Source: Micractinium sp. NFX-FRZ
Lineage: Eukaryota > Chlorophyta > Trebouxiophyceae > Chlorellales > Chlorellaceae
Direction of reading: 5' to 3'
Assembly (NCBI GenBank): GCA_029339195.1
Contig: JAPTJF010000047.1
Span: 124,001 to 188,000 of the forward strand
DNA: 64,000 nucleotides
The position numbers and the translations under genes were made by a program. The notes under the pieces were generated by a model, which worked only from the letters and a program-made list of their open reading frames with translations, made no database searches and was not told where the DNA came from. This document shows, one piece after another, positions 44,319 to 59,324 of this stretch. The first letter of the stretch is position 1, and each line of letters opens with the position of its first letter.

Positions 44319-46736
44319 CAGCAGCGGCGCAGCTGCGGCAGGGGCAGGGGTGCTGGCTGTAGACATCCGGGTGGGGGACAGCTTGGATCACCAGCAGAAC
44401 CAGCGGTGCAGTGTGGGAGGCGCTGGCGGGGTGGTTGGATCCCCGGCTCAGCCTGCCTGGCTGCCGCTGCCACCGCACCAGCCGCTCCACACCTTCGCCT
44501 GCCAGCCGCCAGTGGTGGGGCGGTACGTGACACTTGCCCTGGCAGCCACGGCAGCAGCAGAGCAGCAGCAGCTGTGCCTGTGCGAGGTGCAGCCGCTCGT
44601 TTCGGTTGCCCCCGCGCTGCCCGCCACGCCGGCGGCCACCGGCGCCGCTGGCAACAGCAGCAGCAGCGGCAGCAGCAGCAGCGGGTGGCGACCGCTGCCG
44701 GCAGCCCCTCTAAGCCTCACAGCTGACGTGGTGGCAAGCCAGTCGAGCAGCGTGGGCAGCAGCCAGGGGGCAGCGGGGGCGGCGGCGGCGCTGGCCGGCG
44801 GGCTGCCCCTGCTGCTGGAGCTGCTGGGGCGGCCAACCTGCAGCAGCAGCCGGGCAGAGCAGGCACCTTGGTGGTCGCTTGACACAGGGCTGGATGGAGC
44901 CTGGGTGCGCGGCCTGCGCCTGTCTGTGCCCTTTGCCTGCCAGGATGGCACCGGCGGCAGCAGCAGCGGCAGCGGCAGCAGCGCAGGGGCAGTGTGCGTG
45001 CCGGCGGCGGCAGCAGAGCTCACTGTGTATATGGGCGATGTGCCGCCTGCTCAGCTGCTGGCGTCGGGCGCGGAGCGCAGCAGAGCCAGCAGCCTGTGTG
45101 CGGCAGGCATTGCTGTGCTTGGCGGGCAGCCGGCGGAGGTGGACTGCGGGAAATACATGCTCGGTGCGCTGCATGCTGCTACTGCAGCTGGGCGTATGGG
45201 GAGACGTGGGGGTGCAGGGTCCCTGCGCTGCTGCTGCCGCTTTGGGTGGCCGAACAATCGTGCCTGCCGCAGCTGCTGGCCTGGCAGTGCCTGCCATGCA
45301 CCTTGGCCAAGCATGCCCACCCCGCTGCGTGCTTGCTGTGCTGGTAACTGTGGCCAGGCCCACTGCAGGCCTGCACCGCTGTGCCAGTCGCTTCTTAGCC
45401 TTCACCCCTGGGAAGGCGGCGATGCGCGGTGCTGCTGTGCCGCCGCAGCTCTCAAACCCTGTGCTGCTTGCTCTCCTCCCCTCGTCTCAATGCAGGGAGC
45501 TACATCACCATAGCGGTGGCAGTGCCCCAGGCCCAGCCCGCCCCGCTCTCGCTGTGCGGCGTGCAGCTGCTGGGTGCGCTCGAGCTGCTGCCTGGGCAGC
45601 ACATGCAGCAGTCGCTGCCGGGGGAGCCGCCTGCACACCCAGTGGCCCCGGCTCAGCTGCAGCCCTACTTCACGCTTCCCATAGACGGGGACAGCAGCAG
45701 CTGCCTGGAGGCCCCCCGTGGTACCGTCAATGCCAGCTGGCAGCTGCAGCTGGATGGAAGCTACCCACTGCTGGCGGTCCGCCTGACGGTGCTGCCAGCT
45801 GCAGCAGCAGCAGCGGGCCAGGGAGCAGGCCAGCAGGGGAGCCGCCTGGCGGTCAGCTTGCTAGATGTCGGGGGCAGGGTGACGGCAGGGTGGCAGGCGC
45901 CGCCGTCGGGCGCAGGCTCTGGAAACTCAAGCCATGGCAGCAGCAGCAGCGTGGTGTGGGAGCTGCCGGGTGCCACCCATGCAGCGGCTGTGCGGGTGCA
46001 GGGCTTTGCCTCGCTGTGTGAAGTGCAGCTGCTGGCGGCCTCTCTGGAGCCCGCTGCCAGCTACCAGCTGCAGCCGTCGGCGGGGTGGCGCGTGCTGGGC
46101 GCACAGTCCCCGGCAGGCAGCGGCAGCGACAGCAGCAGCGGTGACGGCAGTGCGCTTTTAGACGGCGACTCATGCAGCTGCCTGCCGGCAGCAGCAGGCA
46201 ACAGCAGCAGCGAAGCAGGGTTGGAAGTGCTGCTGGACCGCCCCTACCAGTGAGTGTGCCAACCAAGCCTATACCCAGTCCCTGGGTGCTGCAGGCCAGG
46301 AAAACAGCTGTGTATCCCTGCCGTTGCCCCTGCTCCAAACACACGCCGCAACCGGGCAAGCGGTGTCCCACCCCCTGCCCCATGTGCCACCTCTCACCAT
46401 CTCTGCCCATGCTGGTGTGGCTGCAGGATTCATTCGGTTCGGCTGGTGGCAGGTGGTGCATCCCCTCAGGCTGTCTCCATCACTGCCCCTGCCTCGTCGT
46501 GCCACCCCGAGGTCACACTGCATCCCTGGCAGCCGTCGACAGTTACACTCACATGCAGTGGCGGGCCGGTGGTCACAGACCGCCTCCGAATCCAGCTGGT
46601 ACCGCCCACCACAGCAGCAGCCGCCGCAGCAGCAGCAGCGGCCCCAGTGGGTGGGGCAGAGGCAAGCTTGAGCGGAGTGCTGACACTGTGTGACCTGTCG
46701 CTGTTTGGCTTGCCAGCTGGCACTCCCCTTCCTTGA
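41472..46736 (+). CDS. M43-like metalloprotease with HQxxH site and discoidin-like modules
   Basis: Eight exons (41472-41594, 41718-42179, 42330-42692, 42896-43016, 43389-43473, 43770-45163, 45496-46249, 46427-46736) give 1203 residues. A single hydrophobic segment (about 48-73, LLAVGAVLLAVGIALVA) suggests a type II membrane protein with the rest outside. The metalloprotease core has VHTLNAAFRGLSIRFRLDAI, then HQVGHFLGLPH (about 315-325), SCKLDGDAVADTPLQYAP with paired Cys, VINFMDLTNDTC (Met-turn) and HFTVGQAARMQAML. This is the pappalysin (M43) order, but the catalytic Glu of HExxHxxGxxH is Gln, so it may bind zinc without cleaving. The remaining 800 residues hold about four beta-rich units resembling F5/8-type/fucolectin modules: ALQDCACLGP with RVLWTGQL, APWWSLDTGLDGAWVRGLRL, DGDSSSCLEAPRGTVNASW and DGDSCSCLPA. 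Ser/Gly linkers separate them. It could act at the cell wall; that is inference. Confidence 0.85.
43043..43068. repeat. GGGT tetranucleotide run in intron 4 of the protease
   Basis: An imperfect (GGGT)n run lies shortly after the donor of this intron. Confidence 0.8.
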
Positions 46737-48181
46737 CGGCGTCCCCCGAGCGCCTGCGCTTCTGCCCCGCACAGCGCACCAGTTTTGAACAGGACAGCAA
46801 CAATGAGCAACACACGTCGCAAGTCCCCCCCATTGCACCCACCCCACCCCGGTTTTACATATGTTTGACCTCGCACTGCATGTGATTGTTACCCTTGGGC
46901 CTAATTGTGTCGCCCTCCTTCTTCTTCTTTCTGGACGCACTCGTGGGTGCTTGCATATCAACAGAATACATTGGGCGTCCCACAGATCACTTGCATGTAA
47001 CGGTGCATGTAACGGACGGATTGACAAGCAGTCTCTACCGAGGACACAGATGATCAGGGGAGAGCCACCGATGGGGCGTGGTGGGAAGGCTGGGCATGCT
47101 GCGCGATGCTCCGGCTGCACGCGAATGGAAGCAGCGTGCTCCCCAACGACAGCATGGGTGCATGGGGAGGGCGCTGGAGCCGGCTGCACCCTGCGGGTGG
47201 CGGAGAGGGTGGATTGGCTGCAGTGTGAGGGTCAAGGGAGGTCACTTCCAGTGGGGGTTAAGCAGTGGCTGAGGTGACTGTGTTGGTGGGCACAAACTGG
47301 TGGGCGATTGGAGGAGCGTGGCGGTCTTTATAACCACGGGGGGCTGGCATGTGTGGGTAGCATTGGTATAGGAGGGTTCATGCCCAGCAGCTGTCACACA
47401 CACCTGCCCCTGTCGCAGGCAGGGGGCTGGGGGTGAAGGGATGAGGGGAGAGCAGGGGAGCCTGATACAGGAGACCAGGGCAAGAGGGGCATAAGACCCA
47501 AGTGCAGCAAAGCATTGATGGCGGAAGGCGGCTGGTGTGGTGAAGCAGGACCAGGGAAGTTACAGTGTTACACGTGTGCCCTCGATTGGCTGCACTCTGC
47601 CAGTAGCCACCTGGGGCTAGCCTGGCAGGTCCTGCCACCGCCGTTGCTTGCACCCCGTGAGGAGGCTGGTCCACACGAGCACGCCGCGTGCAGCTGCATG
47701 ACGGTTCTTCAAGTGCACTGATTAACTGCAAAGCTTCTTAGTGATGCACACCATGCATTTTTGAGACTGGAGGACCTAGCAGGCAGCTGCTCGCTCAGCA
47801 CCGTCCCCTGCAGCCAGCAGTGGCTGCCCCTTTTCGACACCGTCTTTCGTGCAGATGTGCGAGGCAAATTCAGGCGGCCCCACAGGACGCCACTCACACG
47901 TTGTTCTTAATGGTGAGCAAACTGTGAGCCCAGTGATTGTTCAGCCAGTGCTCCTTGCACGGCGCCACTGCCCGCTGGCACCGCCGCCAGCGTGGCCGCC
48001 GCTACCCCACATGGGGACCAGCTTGCCTGACGCGCACAATCAACTGCAAGGTCGAATAGCAGAGGAGGATGCTGCTCGGTGCTGTGGCTGCTCAGAGCGC
48101 GCAGGTGAGCGCGCTCGCGGAGGGGATGCCTGCTTGCGAGCACCTGCAGGGGGTTCTCACACTCGGGATGGTGCTACCTTG
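46737..48181. other. intergenic region between protease and ClpS
   Basis: It holds the protease 3' UTR and the ClpS promoter. The true ClpS 5' exon could begin further left than I placed it. No other gene is supported. Confidence 0.4.
46996..47012 (+). promoter_or_regulatory. paired TGTAA, possible polyadenylation signal
   Basis: TGTAA is the usual green-algal polyadenylation signal. It occurs twice in ATGTAACGGTGCATGTAACG, about 260 bp after the protease stop codon. Confidence 0.4.
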
Positions 48182-49684
48182 ATGCAGGCGCCGTGCAAGG
48201 GCTGGAACAAGGAGGCCTGCAACTCTCCGACAGGCAAGTGCCGTGGCAGTGCGCTTCTAGCCACTCTCCCTGCCTCCTAAGTTGTGAAACGCATTGCTCC
48301 GAATGCTGGGAAGGAGAGCGGGAGTCGCCGCTGGGTGTGCGACTGCCCGCCACACAGGGCACTCTCCCTGCTGCCACAAACTCTCTGCTTCCCCTGCTAA
48401 TTTTGTGCTGCGCTGGTGCAGTGCGATGCCCCGGTCGCATTGCTAGAGGCAGGGCGCAGCGGCTGGAGGTGGTGGCCCGCAGCGCCGGCTCCACTGGCGG
48501 CAACGTCCTCGACCGGCCCTCATTGCTGCCCGGCAAGGAGAAAGGGTGCGCCTGCCCACCGCTTCTTTGCTGCTGCTCTGTGCACACCACAGGCACATAG
48601 ATTGCAGCAAGCCGCTGCTTCCAGGTCCTGCTTGCTCCGCGCTGCGCCTTCTGCCGCTGCTGACGTGGGGCGGCCGCCCTCCCACGCCGGTGTGCAGGCT
48701 TGAGACTCGCCGCCGCCGGCCGCCCTCCTACCGGGTGCTGCTGCACAACGACACTTACAATCGGTGAGGGTGCGGGCTGATGAACAGTGCACATTTGTAG
48801 CGGTGCTGTGGGTGCTGGAGCAGCAGGGGGGTGTGGGGCTTGCGCATGCGAGGTTGCTGCAGCAGGGGGGACAGAGGTGGGCGCATGCCTGCCACGCACG
48901 CCACACATGCTGGGTGCTTCCCACTCCCGTCCTGCCGCGCGGCAGCAACCACAAGTGCGTGGCGCAGCTTGCACGCCGCTGCTGTACGTGCCTCCGCCCC
49001 CACCGCTGTCCCCCTGGCTCCCACGCTGCCATCTTGCCTGCAGGCGGGAGTACGTGGTGCAAGTCCTGCTAAAGGTAGGGCAGAGAGGGATATGGCTGGG
49101 GACTGGGCCCGGATGGCAGGCAGGCTGCAGTGCAGGGCCTGCCTGCTCTGCGGCCCGGTAAGGGGGCTACGGGGCTACCACTCATGCCGTGCCCTGCCCC
49201 CAGCTCACCCGCTGCCTGCCATCTCCCGTCCATTCTCAGACGCTTGGATACCCCCTGCGCTTATCCGTCGTCTCGTGTAACTGCAGGTGGTGCCAGGCAC
49301 CACTGTGGATGATGCGGTCAACATCATGCAGGAGGCACACATCAATGGGCTGGCGCTGGTCACGCAGTGTGCACAGGTCGGTCGGCGGGGGTGGTGCGGC
49401 TGCTGGGTGCTGCGTGCTGCACGGCGTGCTGTGCGGCGGGCCGCCGTGCCACGCTGCGCTGTGCGGCGGGGCTGTGGCAGGCTAGGCGCTGCGTGGGGGT
49501 GCGTTGGCGCTCAGTGCTCACCCCCATCTTACATCATTGTACTGCCCTCGTACTGCCGCCTGTACCGCAGGACCAGGCGGAGCAGTACTGCGAGTCGTTG
49601 CGCCTCAACGGCCTGATTGCCACGATTGAGCCCGCCGGCGGCGGCAACGGCGGCTCTGGCAGCGACGGCACCAGCTCCAGCTGA
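48182..49684 (+). CDS. CLPS: ClpS, N-recognin adaptor of the plastid Clp protease
   Basis: Six exons (48182-48233, 48422-48545, 48698-48763, 49044-49074, 49287-49376, 49571-49684) give 158 residues. ClpS recognises N-degron substrates and hands them to ClpC for degradation in the plastid stroma. The core is unmistakable: PPSYRVLLHNDTYNRREYVV, QVLLKVVPGTTVDDAVNIMQ, EAHINGLALVTQCAQ and QAEQYCESLRLNGLIATIEP. The N-terminal piece GGNVLDRPSLLPGKEKG resembles the region just before the core in plant ClpS, preceded by an Arg-rich transit peptide. The first exon is the weak part: it needs a GC-AG intron (ACAG|GCAAGT) to reach exon 2 in frame, and an earlier start in the same open frame is possible. 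The C-terminus is a short Gly/Ser tail. Confidence 0.88.
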
Positions 49685-50558
49685 GCTGGCGGCTGATGCT
49701 GACCTGGCACGGGCGCCGTCCACCTGGACGATCGCTGCCTGCAGAACCAGCACCAGCTGCAGCCCTGGAGCAGCAGCAGCACAGCCCCACCCCACAGCCC
49801 CACTCCACTCCACTCTGCATGATGATAGGGATGGCGGCGGCGAGGCATGGCTGCGCCTCGCCCACCCACCCACCCACCCACCCACTCCCACCCCGCTTTG
49901 AGAAGACTTGAGACAGCACCACACGACTGCCGCAGCGACGCTGGCCGTCAAGGCATGGAGCACTGCTAATGGCGGCCCCTGCCGGCCCCCTCTGGGCGCA
50001 AGCCCCTGCCTGCTCCCATCCACACAACAGGGCAGGACAGGCCCCCTGGCGCCGGGCTGCCCCCATGGGGTGTGGTTGGCCGCTGCCGCCCCCTCTCCTT
50101 CTGCCCCTTTGATATCCCACCCCCTCCCCCCCAGCTTGTTGGGGGGAAGCGCACTGCCCGACGGCCGGATTTCATTTGCCCCCGCCCACCCCCTGCTTCC
50201 GCCCTCTCTGCCTGCTTGCCTGCCCTGCCTGCATCCCAGGCCGCTGCGGCCCCTTTCCTGGCCTCCCCCCGTTGGGGTGGCACAGTTTTGAGAGGCGCAC
50301 TCCCCCCACCCCACCCCGTCCCTTGTACCTATTGCCACCACTGCTGTATCACGCTCTGCTCAGACAACTGATGTCTTTTCCCGCCCGGGCCCATGCTCTG
50401 CCTGCCTATTTGCTCCACCCCCTCTCCTGGGCCGGCCGTCACAACCCTGTGCAGCGTCGTGCCGGGCGGCCATCTGCAGAGGCCATCCCTACCCACCTGT
50501 GTCGCCCCCACGTGGCCTCCCCTCTTTGCGCCCCACACTGTAACGTGCCGTACCTGCT

Positions 50559-50588
50559 TGCCTGCCTGCCTGCCTGCCTGCCTGCCCA
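50559..50588. repeat. CCTG tetranucleotide repeat
   Basis: Uninterrupted CCTG units in the presumed 3' region of ClpS. Confidence 0.85.
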
Positions 50589-51801
50589 GGGGGCGGGAGC
50601 TGGTTGTCCCTCCGTCACATTTGCCAGCTGGCTTTGAGGTGCAGGGCAGTGGGCACCTGTCGGCACCTGCCTACTGCCATGAGCTCCGGTACCCACGCAG
50701 CAGTGCCGCAGCCAGTGTTGCTGTGGAGGTGCCCGGCTGGCCGCTGCGAGGGGCCATGCGCTGGGGCCCTCATGTGGCGCGTGTCCATGCGTGTGGGGGT
50801 GCATCGAATGCTGTGTGCTTTGTGTGGTACCCCGCCTGGTGCAGCGGCCACCCTCCGAGTGGGCCCTCCCCAGCCAGCCAACAGATGGTGCCATGCTGGC
50901 AACAGCCAGCCAGCCGGCCCGGCGTCTCTTTGCCAGCCAGCCAGCACAGCCCCAGCACATCCCAGCAGGGCTGCTGGGACACGCCCGCCACTTGGGCCCC
51001 TGGGTCCATGCCTGTCATTTGGCTGTGGGCTGGCCGCGCTGCTGATGTGCTCAATGGGCACACTTGGCAGCGTTTGGGGGAGCTCTGTGCCCGCGCCTGG
51101 GGTCCGCAACTCAAATGTCGCCAGCATCCAGCATTTCATGCCACCCAGCAGCGGCCGAGCGGCCTGCTTTTTGCAGCGTGCGCAAGAGATCCGACAGCAA
51201 ATCATCATCTGGCAATCATACCAGATCCGGTGTGTGCTTCGTGTGGATGGGTGGATCATTTATGTCATCAACTTGGTCGAGTCATGTGCCGCAGCCACCT
51301 CAGACGGACACGTTCCGGGCAGGGAGGCCTCCGCCTTGCAGAGGAAAGGCATGAGCACGGGAGTGAGCAACGCAAAGCGGGCGTAGCGCACCTCGTGGAC
51401 GTTTTGTGACCCTCTCCTGTGACCCCTCCCTGGCCGGTGGTGTGCAAGTGGGCGGCCAACTCAGGCCAATAAACCCCCAGTGGGGCCCTGCACCCCTCCA
51501 GCCACAACCTCAACCCTCCCTGGCGCCAGGCAAGTGCACGAAAGCTACTTTTGATCAAGTTCGTCGCTATAGTCGTCTATAAGAACTTGAAGAGCCCCCC
51601 GTGCTCATTATCCTGTGTGTGTAACTGCAGAATCTCAAGTCCCAACATCTTCAGAGCCAAAGGTGCACAGTGCGCTCAAGCAGTGCCCACGCCCTGTCAT
51701 GACTGTTCGTCCCGGCTGCCCCCTGCGGCAGCTGGGCCACCGCCGCACAACATTGGGGGCACACACTGCCTCCTGACTGCAAGCCACACCATGCATGGAC
51801 A

Positions 51802-52092
51802 TTACACTGGGCCGACATTTTGGATAATAAACAGAATGTTAAGGTGCTGGCGTGCTGGCCGCTGCTCAGCTGACCCCAGCCTCTTAACAACCTCTGCCAC
51901 CCCCCTCCTACTGGCACAGTCGCGGCAGTGCCACAGTGCCCCGCTGGGTCCGCGGGCAACGGTGCCCAGCGCAGTCAGCTGCTCCTGCCAATTGGGATAC
52001 GTATCAGCATCTTGACACAGACTCACAAGGAATAGCACATTGTGGAAGGCCGCCGGTGCTGCGGCGTGCACTCCCAAACGGCAGCGTGCCAC
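51802..52092 (-). CDS. small hypothetical open frame
   Basis: A 96-residue frame on minus, divergent to TPI, contains AAFHNVLFLVSLCQDADTYP and ALGTVARGPSGALWHCRDCA. It looks more protein-like than its surroundings, with mixed hydrophobic and charged residues and few homopolymers, but it has no recognised domain and no spliced partner that I can find. It may be a gene remnant or chance. Confidence 0.2.
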   Translation of the reverse strand: MARCRLGVHAAAPAAFHNVLFLVSLCQDADTYPNWQEQLTALGTVARGPSGALWHCRDCASRRGVAEVVKRLGSAEQRPARQHLNILFIIQNVGPV

Positions 52093-52359
52093 TCCGGCAG
52101 CACCCCGCCGCCGCCCGGCGGTAGACCAGGAATCTACCGCGCAAGCGTCCGATCGCGGTTGATTTCAATTTGTGAAGTGGATATGAGGTCAGGGGATATT
52201 GTAGGACGGGGCAAAAGTAGCGCATTTGCTCGACTGGCGGCTCATCTTGAGGGTAGCACGGCCCAGCAGGGGGGCGACCCAGGCGCAGTCATCAGCGCCC
52301 GCGCTGCAGCCATCGGTCCTTTCTGCAGCTGCATTGATCGTTTCATTCACATTGCAGCC

Positions 52360-55464
<3,105 letters not shown>

Positions 55465-56791
55465 GCTGAGCTCAAGGCTCAGCGCAGCGCCGCCAGCGGG
55501 GAGCTTGCGAGCATGAGCCTCAAGCCCGGTGCACGGCCCCGGCGTGCCGCCCAGCCTGTAGCTCCCTCGCTCTGACGCACGCATACACTCACGCATGCCT
55601 GCCTGCTTGCCTGCTGAGTGCGGCGCCGCTGCCGCTCTCAAGGTGCTGCGGCGCCCCCCACTGCTGCCTGGACAGCTTGCCGCCCCGCCGCCTCCCTTGC
55701 CTGCTGTGGCCCCCTTCTGGCCGTCCCGCTTTTTCATTCTCCTAATCCCCTGCAATCCCTGCCCCCCCTGTCGCCCCGTCCCGTCCTGCCACCCCACCCC
55801 CGGTCTCGTCCCCGTCCTCAACTCGTCGATTTTCCCAGCTGCTCCTGTTGCCGCCTCGCTCCTCCTGCTCCCCTCCCCCCCCACACCACTACACTGTACT
55901 GCATGCCCGAGTGCCGGTGCCTGGCGCTCCGCGGGCCGCTCCCAACCGCCCCCCGAAACCTCGTATGACGCAAATGCAATGCTAGATTCTTTCCAGCCGC
56001 TGTTCTGCACAGCGGCTCCTGCCTCACACTGACCCCCTCTTGCGTGCTCGCCTCCGCCCTGCGGTGGGCTGAGCTCTGGGCTTGCAACAATCCCCAAGGG
56101 CAGAAGGTGCCAGACACAGCCGGACATGGGGTGGTGGCCAGGCAGGCAAAGGCCGGACAGGGGCAGGCTTGGCTCAAGAAAGCTTGAGGGTGGGAGGCAC
56201 ACCCAGTGCTGACAGTTCAAGCTGCAGCAGGTGCACACAATCGCGGCAGGCAGGCATTGATGGATCGATTGACAATGCCTGCCTTGAAAAAGCAGTGCCG
56301 GGCGTGCTGTGCCTCGCTGCCGCCACCACTGCTGCCCCCTGCACCAGCTTGTGGCACCACTGTTTGGGAGTTGTTGCTGCCGAGCGCAGAGGTTCTGCCG
56401 GACCGCGTTGCACAAATCAGCCAGAGCCATGTGATGTGGGTATGTCCGGAGGGCCTCCTAAAAGGCTGACGCCACCGCTGCCTGACCAGCGTAGCCGCCA
56501 GCGTAGCCTGCCACTAACCAAGCCCGTTTGTACCTAGGCCTGCCAAAGTGCTGCTCCTCTTTTCACACATTCCCAATGTCGGGCGTGCCTGCACGTTTAC
56601 TGCGCTTCACATTGGTTTCAGCTGTGCTGCTGTACAGCTTGCAGGGAACAGTAAGAGGTGCAATGACGCTATCGCAGCACAGCGCTCATGCTCACTTGCG
56701 TAGCCCACCCAACAGCTTCCAACGTGGTTCCTTGTTAGTGGAAAAACACGAGCATGGGGCGCCCTGAATCTGGATCCATTCGTTCTCCCTG
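55465..56791. other. convergent 3' region, no gene
   Basis: This lies between the TPI and PEBP stop codons. It is C/T-rich on the left, and no coding signal was found. Confidence 0.45.
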
Positions 56792-59324
56792 TCACTTGCG
56801 TGACAGGAACCAGGCAGCATCGCACGGCTGCCCCAGCCCTTGCTGCGCAGCAAACGCGCGCGCATCAAAGTTGCGTCGGCCCGCTTCGCCTGCTGAGGGG
56901 TCGGCCACCTGCGCAGCAGGCATGGGCCAGAACACGCAGCGGCATTAGCAAGAGCCTTGGAGGGAATGGGTGGTACAAAGCTGCTTCTGTGTGGGAGTTG
57001 GCAGCCAGCAGTCCCAAGCAAGCTGCGCAGCAGGCGCAGGCAGCTTGCAGTACCAGGGGTTGCAGCCCACTTGCAGCAGGAGGGAGGCGTGGCCCACCTG
57101 CAGGGGCGCCTGGCCAGGCTGCTGGTACAGCAGGAACACGTAGCGGTGGGGTGGGCTCTGAGCCGGGGGGTTGGGTGGCCTCCAGGAAGTGACCTGCAGG
57201 TGGGTTGGTGGGGTGTGCACATGTGCCACGTGGCCCCTTCATGCTGCCATGGAGCAGGAAGTCGCCTCTTTGACACAGCAAGTTGTTTAATCACGCCATG
57301 CCACGCTCCGATCACTGGGGGGCACGTGATCTTTGCCAATGAACAATGGCCTGCCGCCAATGTGCACGTGCTTTTTGCCACACTATTTAACGCGAGTCAA
57401 GTCAAGCCTACTTACGGACCGTACAGCCCACCTGCCTCACCCAGCCCACTCCATGTCCGGCCTAGCTCAGCCCAACCTGGGCAGCCCCGCTCAGCCCAAC
57501 CTGGGCAGCAACCCGCCCCGGCAACCCAGCGCAGTGCAGCCCAGTACCCCGCCCCAGCAGCCCGGCCCAGCGCCCCGCCCTGCCCATCCCGTCCCAGCCC
57601 AGCCCAGCCGCACCTCAGTGCCCTGTCCCGCATCTCCGTTTCCAGGGACGTTGGTCCACAAGCCGTGCAGGATCTGGGCGGCGGTCGGGTTGGCAGGCTC
57701 TGCATGCGCGTCACGGGTGGGGGGAGGGTATGGGCAGGGAGGCTGTTGGCGGGACCTGTGCAGCGGCCTGGGCAGTAGCGACGTGCCAAGCACATGCTTG
57801 CAAATGAGCGCCTCTCGATGCCATGCTGGCAAGAGGCTGGGGCTGCCAGGGGCACAGTGTGCCTGGTAAGGCTCTCAAGCCTGTGCATCTCTGCGGCTGC
57901 AGCCCGCAGCAGTGACTGCTCCACATGGGCGTCAGCCTAGGTTCCGTCAAAACGCGCCGCGCACCAGACCTGCATCCCCTGCGGCACAGCATGACGTATC
58001 CCCTCCATGCATGCTGCGGCTGGCATTGCCGGCGCGTCCTCGTTGGCGACCATGCCTCCCGCTCCTTAATACCCTCCCTCCCCTTCCCCCGGACAAATGG
58101 AATGCTACGGCGTACACACACCCACACGTGTGCACCAGGAGCAGTGGGGTCAATGCCTTCCCATCCTTCCCCTCCCCCCCCACAAAATGGAATGACACAT
58201 ACACACACGCACACACGCACACATACATACAGATAGGTACCTACCAGGAGCATCGGGGTCGACGGCGATCACGGTGAACAGGCTGCCACTGCCACCAGTG
58301 ACGGTGATGTTGGGTGATGCGGCGTCGGCGGGCGCCAGCTGCTCCCCATCCTGAAGCGGAGCAAGGGGAAGAAGGCGGAGCAGGGAGGGCAATACAAGCT
58401 TGGGGATGCTGGTGCCAGCTGGGTGATATTGTTACTCCAGCAAGCAGCATTTGCAAGGGCTCTGCAAGGTGTTGTGCTCGAGGAAGCGTTGCAGCAGTGC
58501 GGAGTGCAGCTGCAGGCAGGCACAAGCGGGGGAGGCCCTGGGGTACCTCTCTGTGTTACCGACCAGCGCATCCAGGTCATTGCTGCTGTTAGAGCGGCAC
58601 GAGCCCAACAGCTCAGCAGGCAAGTTTGGGTGTTTGCTGACTGGTGCCCACTGCATAACATGCCTCGACTGCCTTGCCGCTAAACGACACAGCCACTTGA
58701 GCGTCGCAGGTGCTGGACAGCCCGTCGACTGCAACACACATGGGCAGGCAGGCGGCAGGAAGCTGCGGGCTCAGGCCTGCAGCCACGCATGCTGCAACGC
58801 CTCTCTGGCTCGCCTCGGCAGGCACGCAGGGGCACGATGCCTGCCATGCCACCCATGTTGCACCTGTGCAAGGGGTAACCAGCAGCCACCCATGCTGCCG
58901 GCTGTGCCTCCTCCATGGTCGCAACGACGGCCTGTGTGCAAACAGGCCTGGAGCGCGGGTTACGAGCGCGGCATCAATCGAGTTTGCGGCAGGCAGGGGG
59001 GCACTCACTGACGTCAGGAATGATACCACTCTGCTTCAGCGCAGGCCTGCAAGAAGCGCGGCGGAAAGCAGCAGAGGCTAGATAAGACTAGGCAGCCGGA
59101 AGGTGCGCATTCAAGAGTGCAGCAGGCAGGCAGGCGGCGGCCACCGTGCCTTGGACGGTCCAAGGTGGCCCCCAGGTAGCTGGGAAGGTGCAGAGCAGCA
59201 GCCGTGGTTCGTCTAAGCCTCACGTGTCGTCAGTCGAGGCACCTGCGCCAGCCTGAGCACACGCGAGGCTGGCACCGAGGGCCAGCACGGCGAGCAGCAG
59301 CAGGCAGGGTGGCGGTCTGACCAT
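56792..59324 (-). CDS. secreted phosphatidylethanolamine-binding (PEBP) family protein
   Basis: Seven exons (59324-59224, 59046-59009, 58728-58652, 58350-58245, 57699-57614, 57193-57098, 56908-56792) give 206 residues. PEBP proteins bind anionic ligands; known members act in signalling, protease inhibition or flowering control. Residues 1-23 are a signal peptide (PCLLLLAVLALGASLACAQA), unusual beside the cytosolic plant FT/TFL1 group. Core motifs: LKQSGIIPDV, AQVAVSFSGKAVEA, DGEQLAP, SLFTVIAVDPDAPEPANPTA (CR1 with DPDAP), LHGLWTNVPGN, PPHRYVFLLYQQPG (CR2) and RRNFDARAFAAQQGLGQPC with the end WFLSRK. The exon 3 donor is the least certain junction: GTGGGC at 58651 was chosen, with other in-phase options nearby. 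Cysteines are few. The ligand is unknown. Confidence 0.9.
58196..58232. repeat. ACAC/ACATAC microsatellite at a PEBP donor
   Basis: A CA-rich run lies in intron 4 directly after its donor (minus strand). Confidence 0.75.

Larger units (their letters stand above)
49685..52359. other. intergenic region between ClpS and TPI
   Basis: The left 1.7 kb is C/T-rich with tetranucleotide runs near 49861-49890 and 50559-50587 and fits a ClpS 3' UTR. An open frame on plus (50393-51409) is low complexity and unlike a protein. The right part should hold the TPI promoter. One small minus-strand frame is listed separately. Confidence 0.4.

Noticed and set aside
50393..51409. 338-codon open frame on plus
   Set aside because: Pro/Ser/Cys-rich, no domain or spliced partner, and it lies in the presumed ClpS 3' region.
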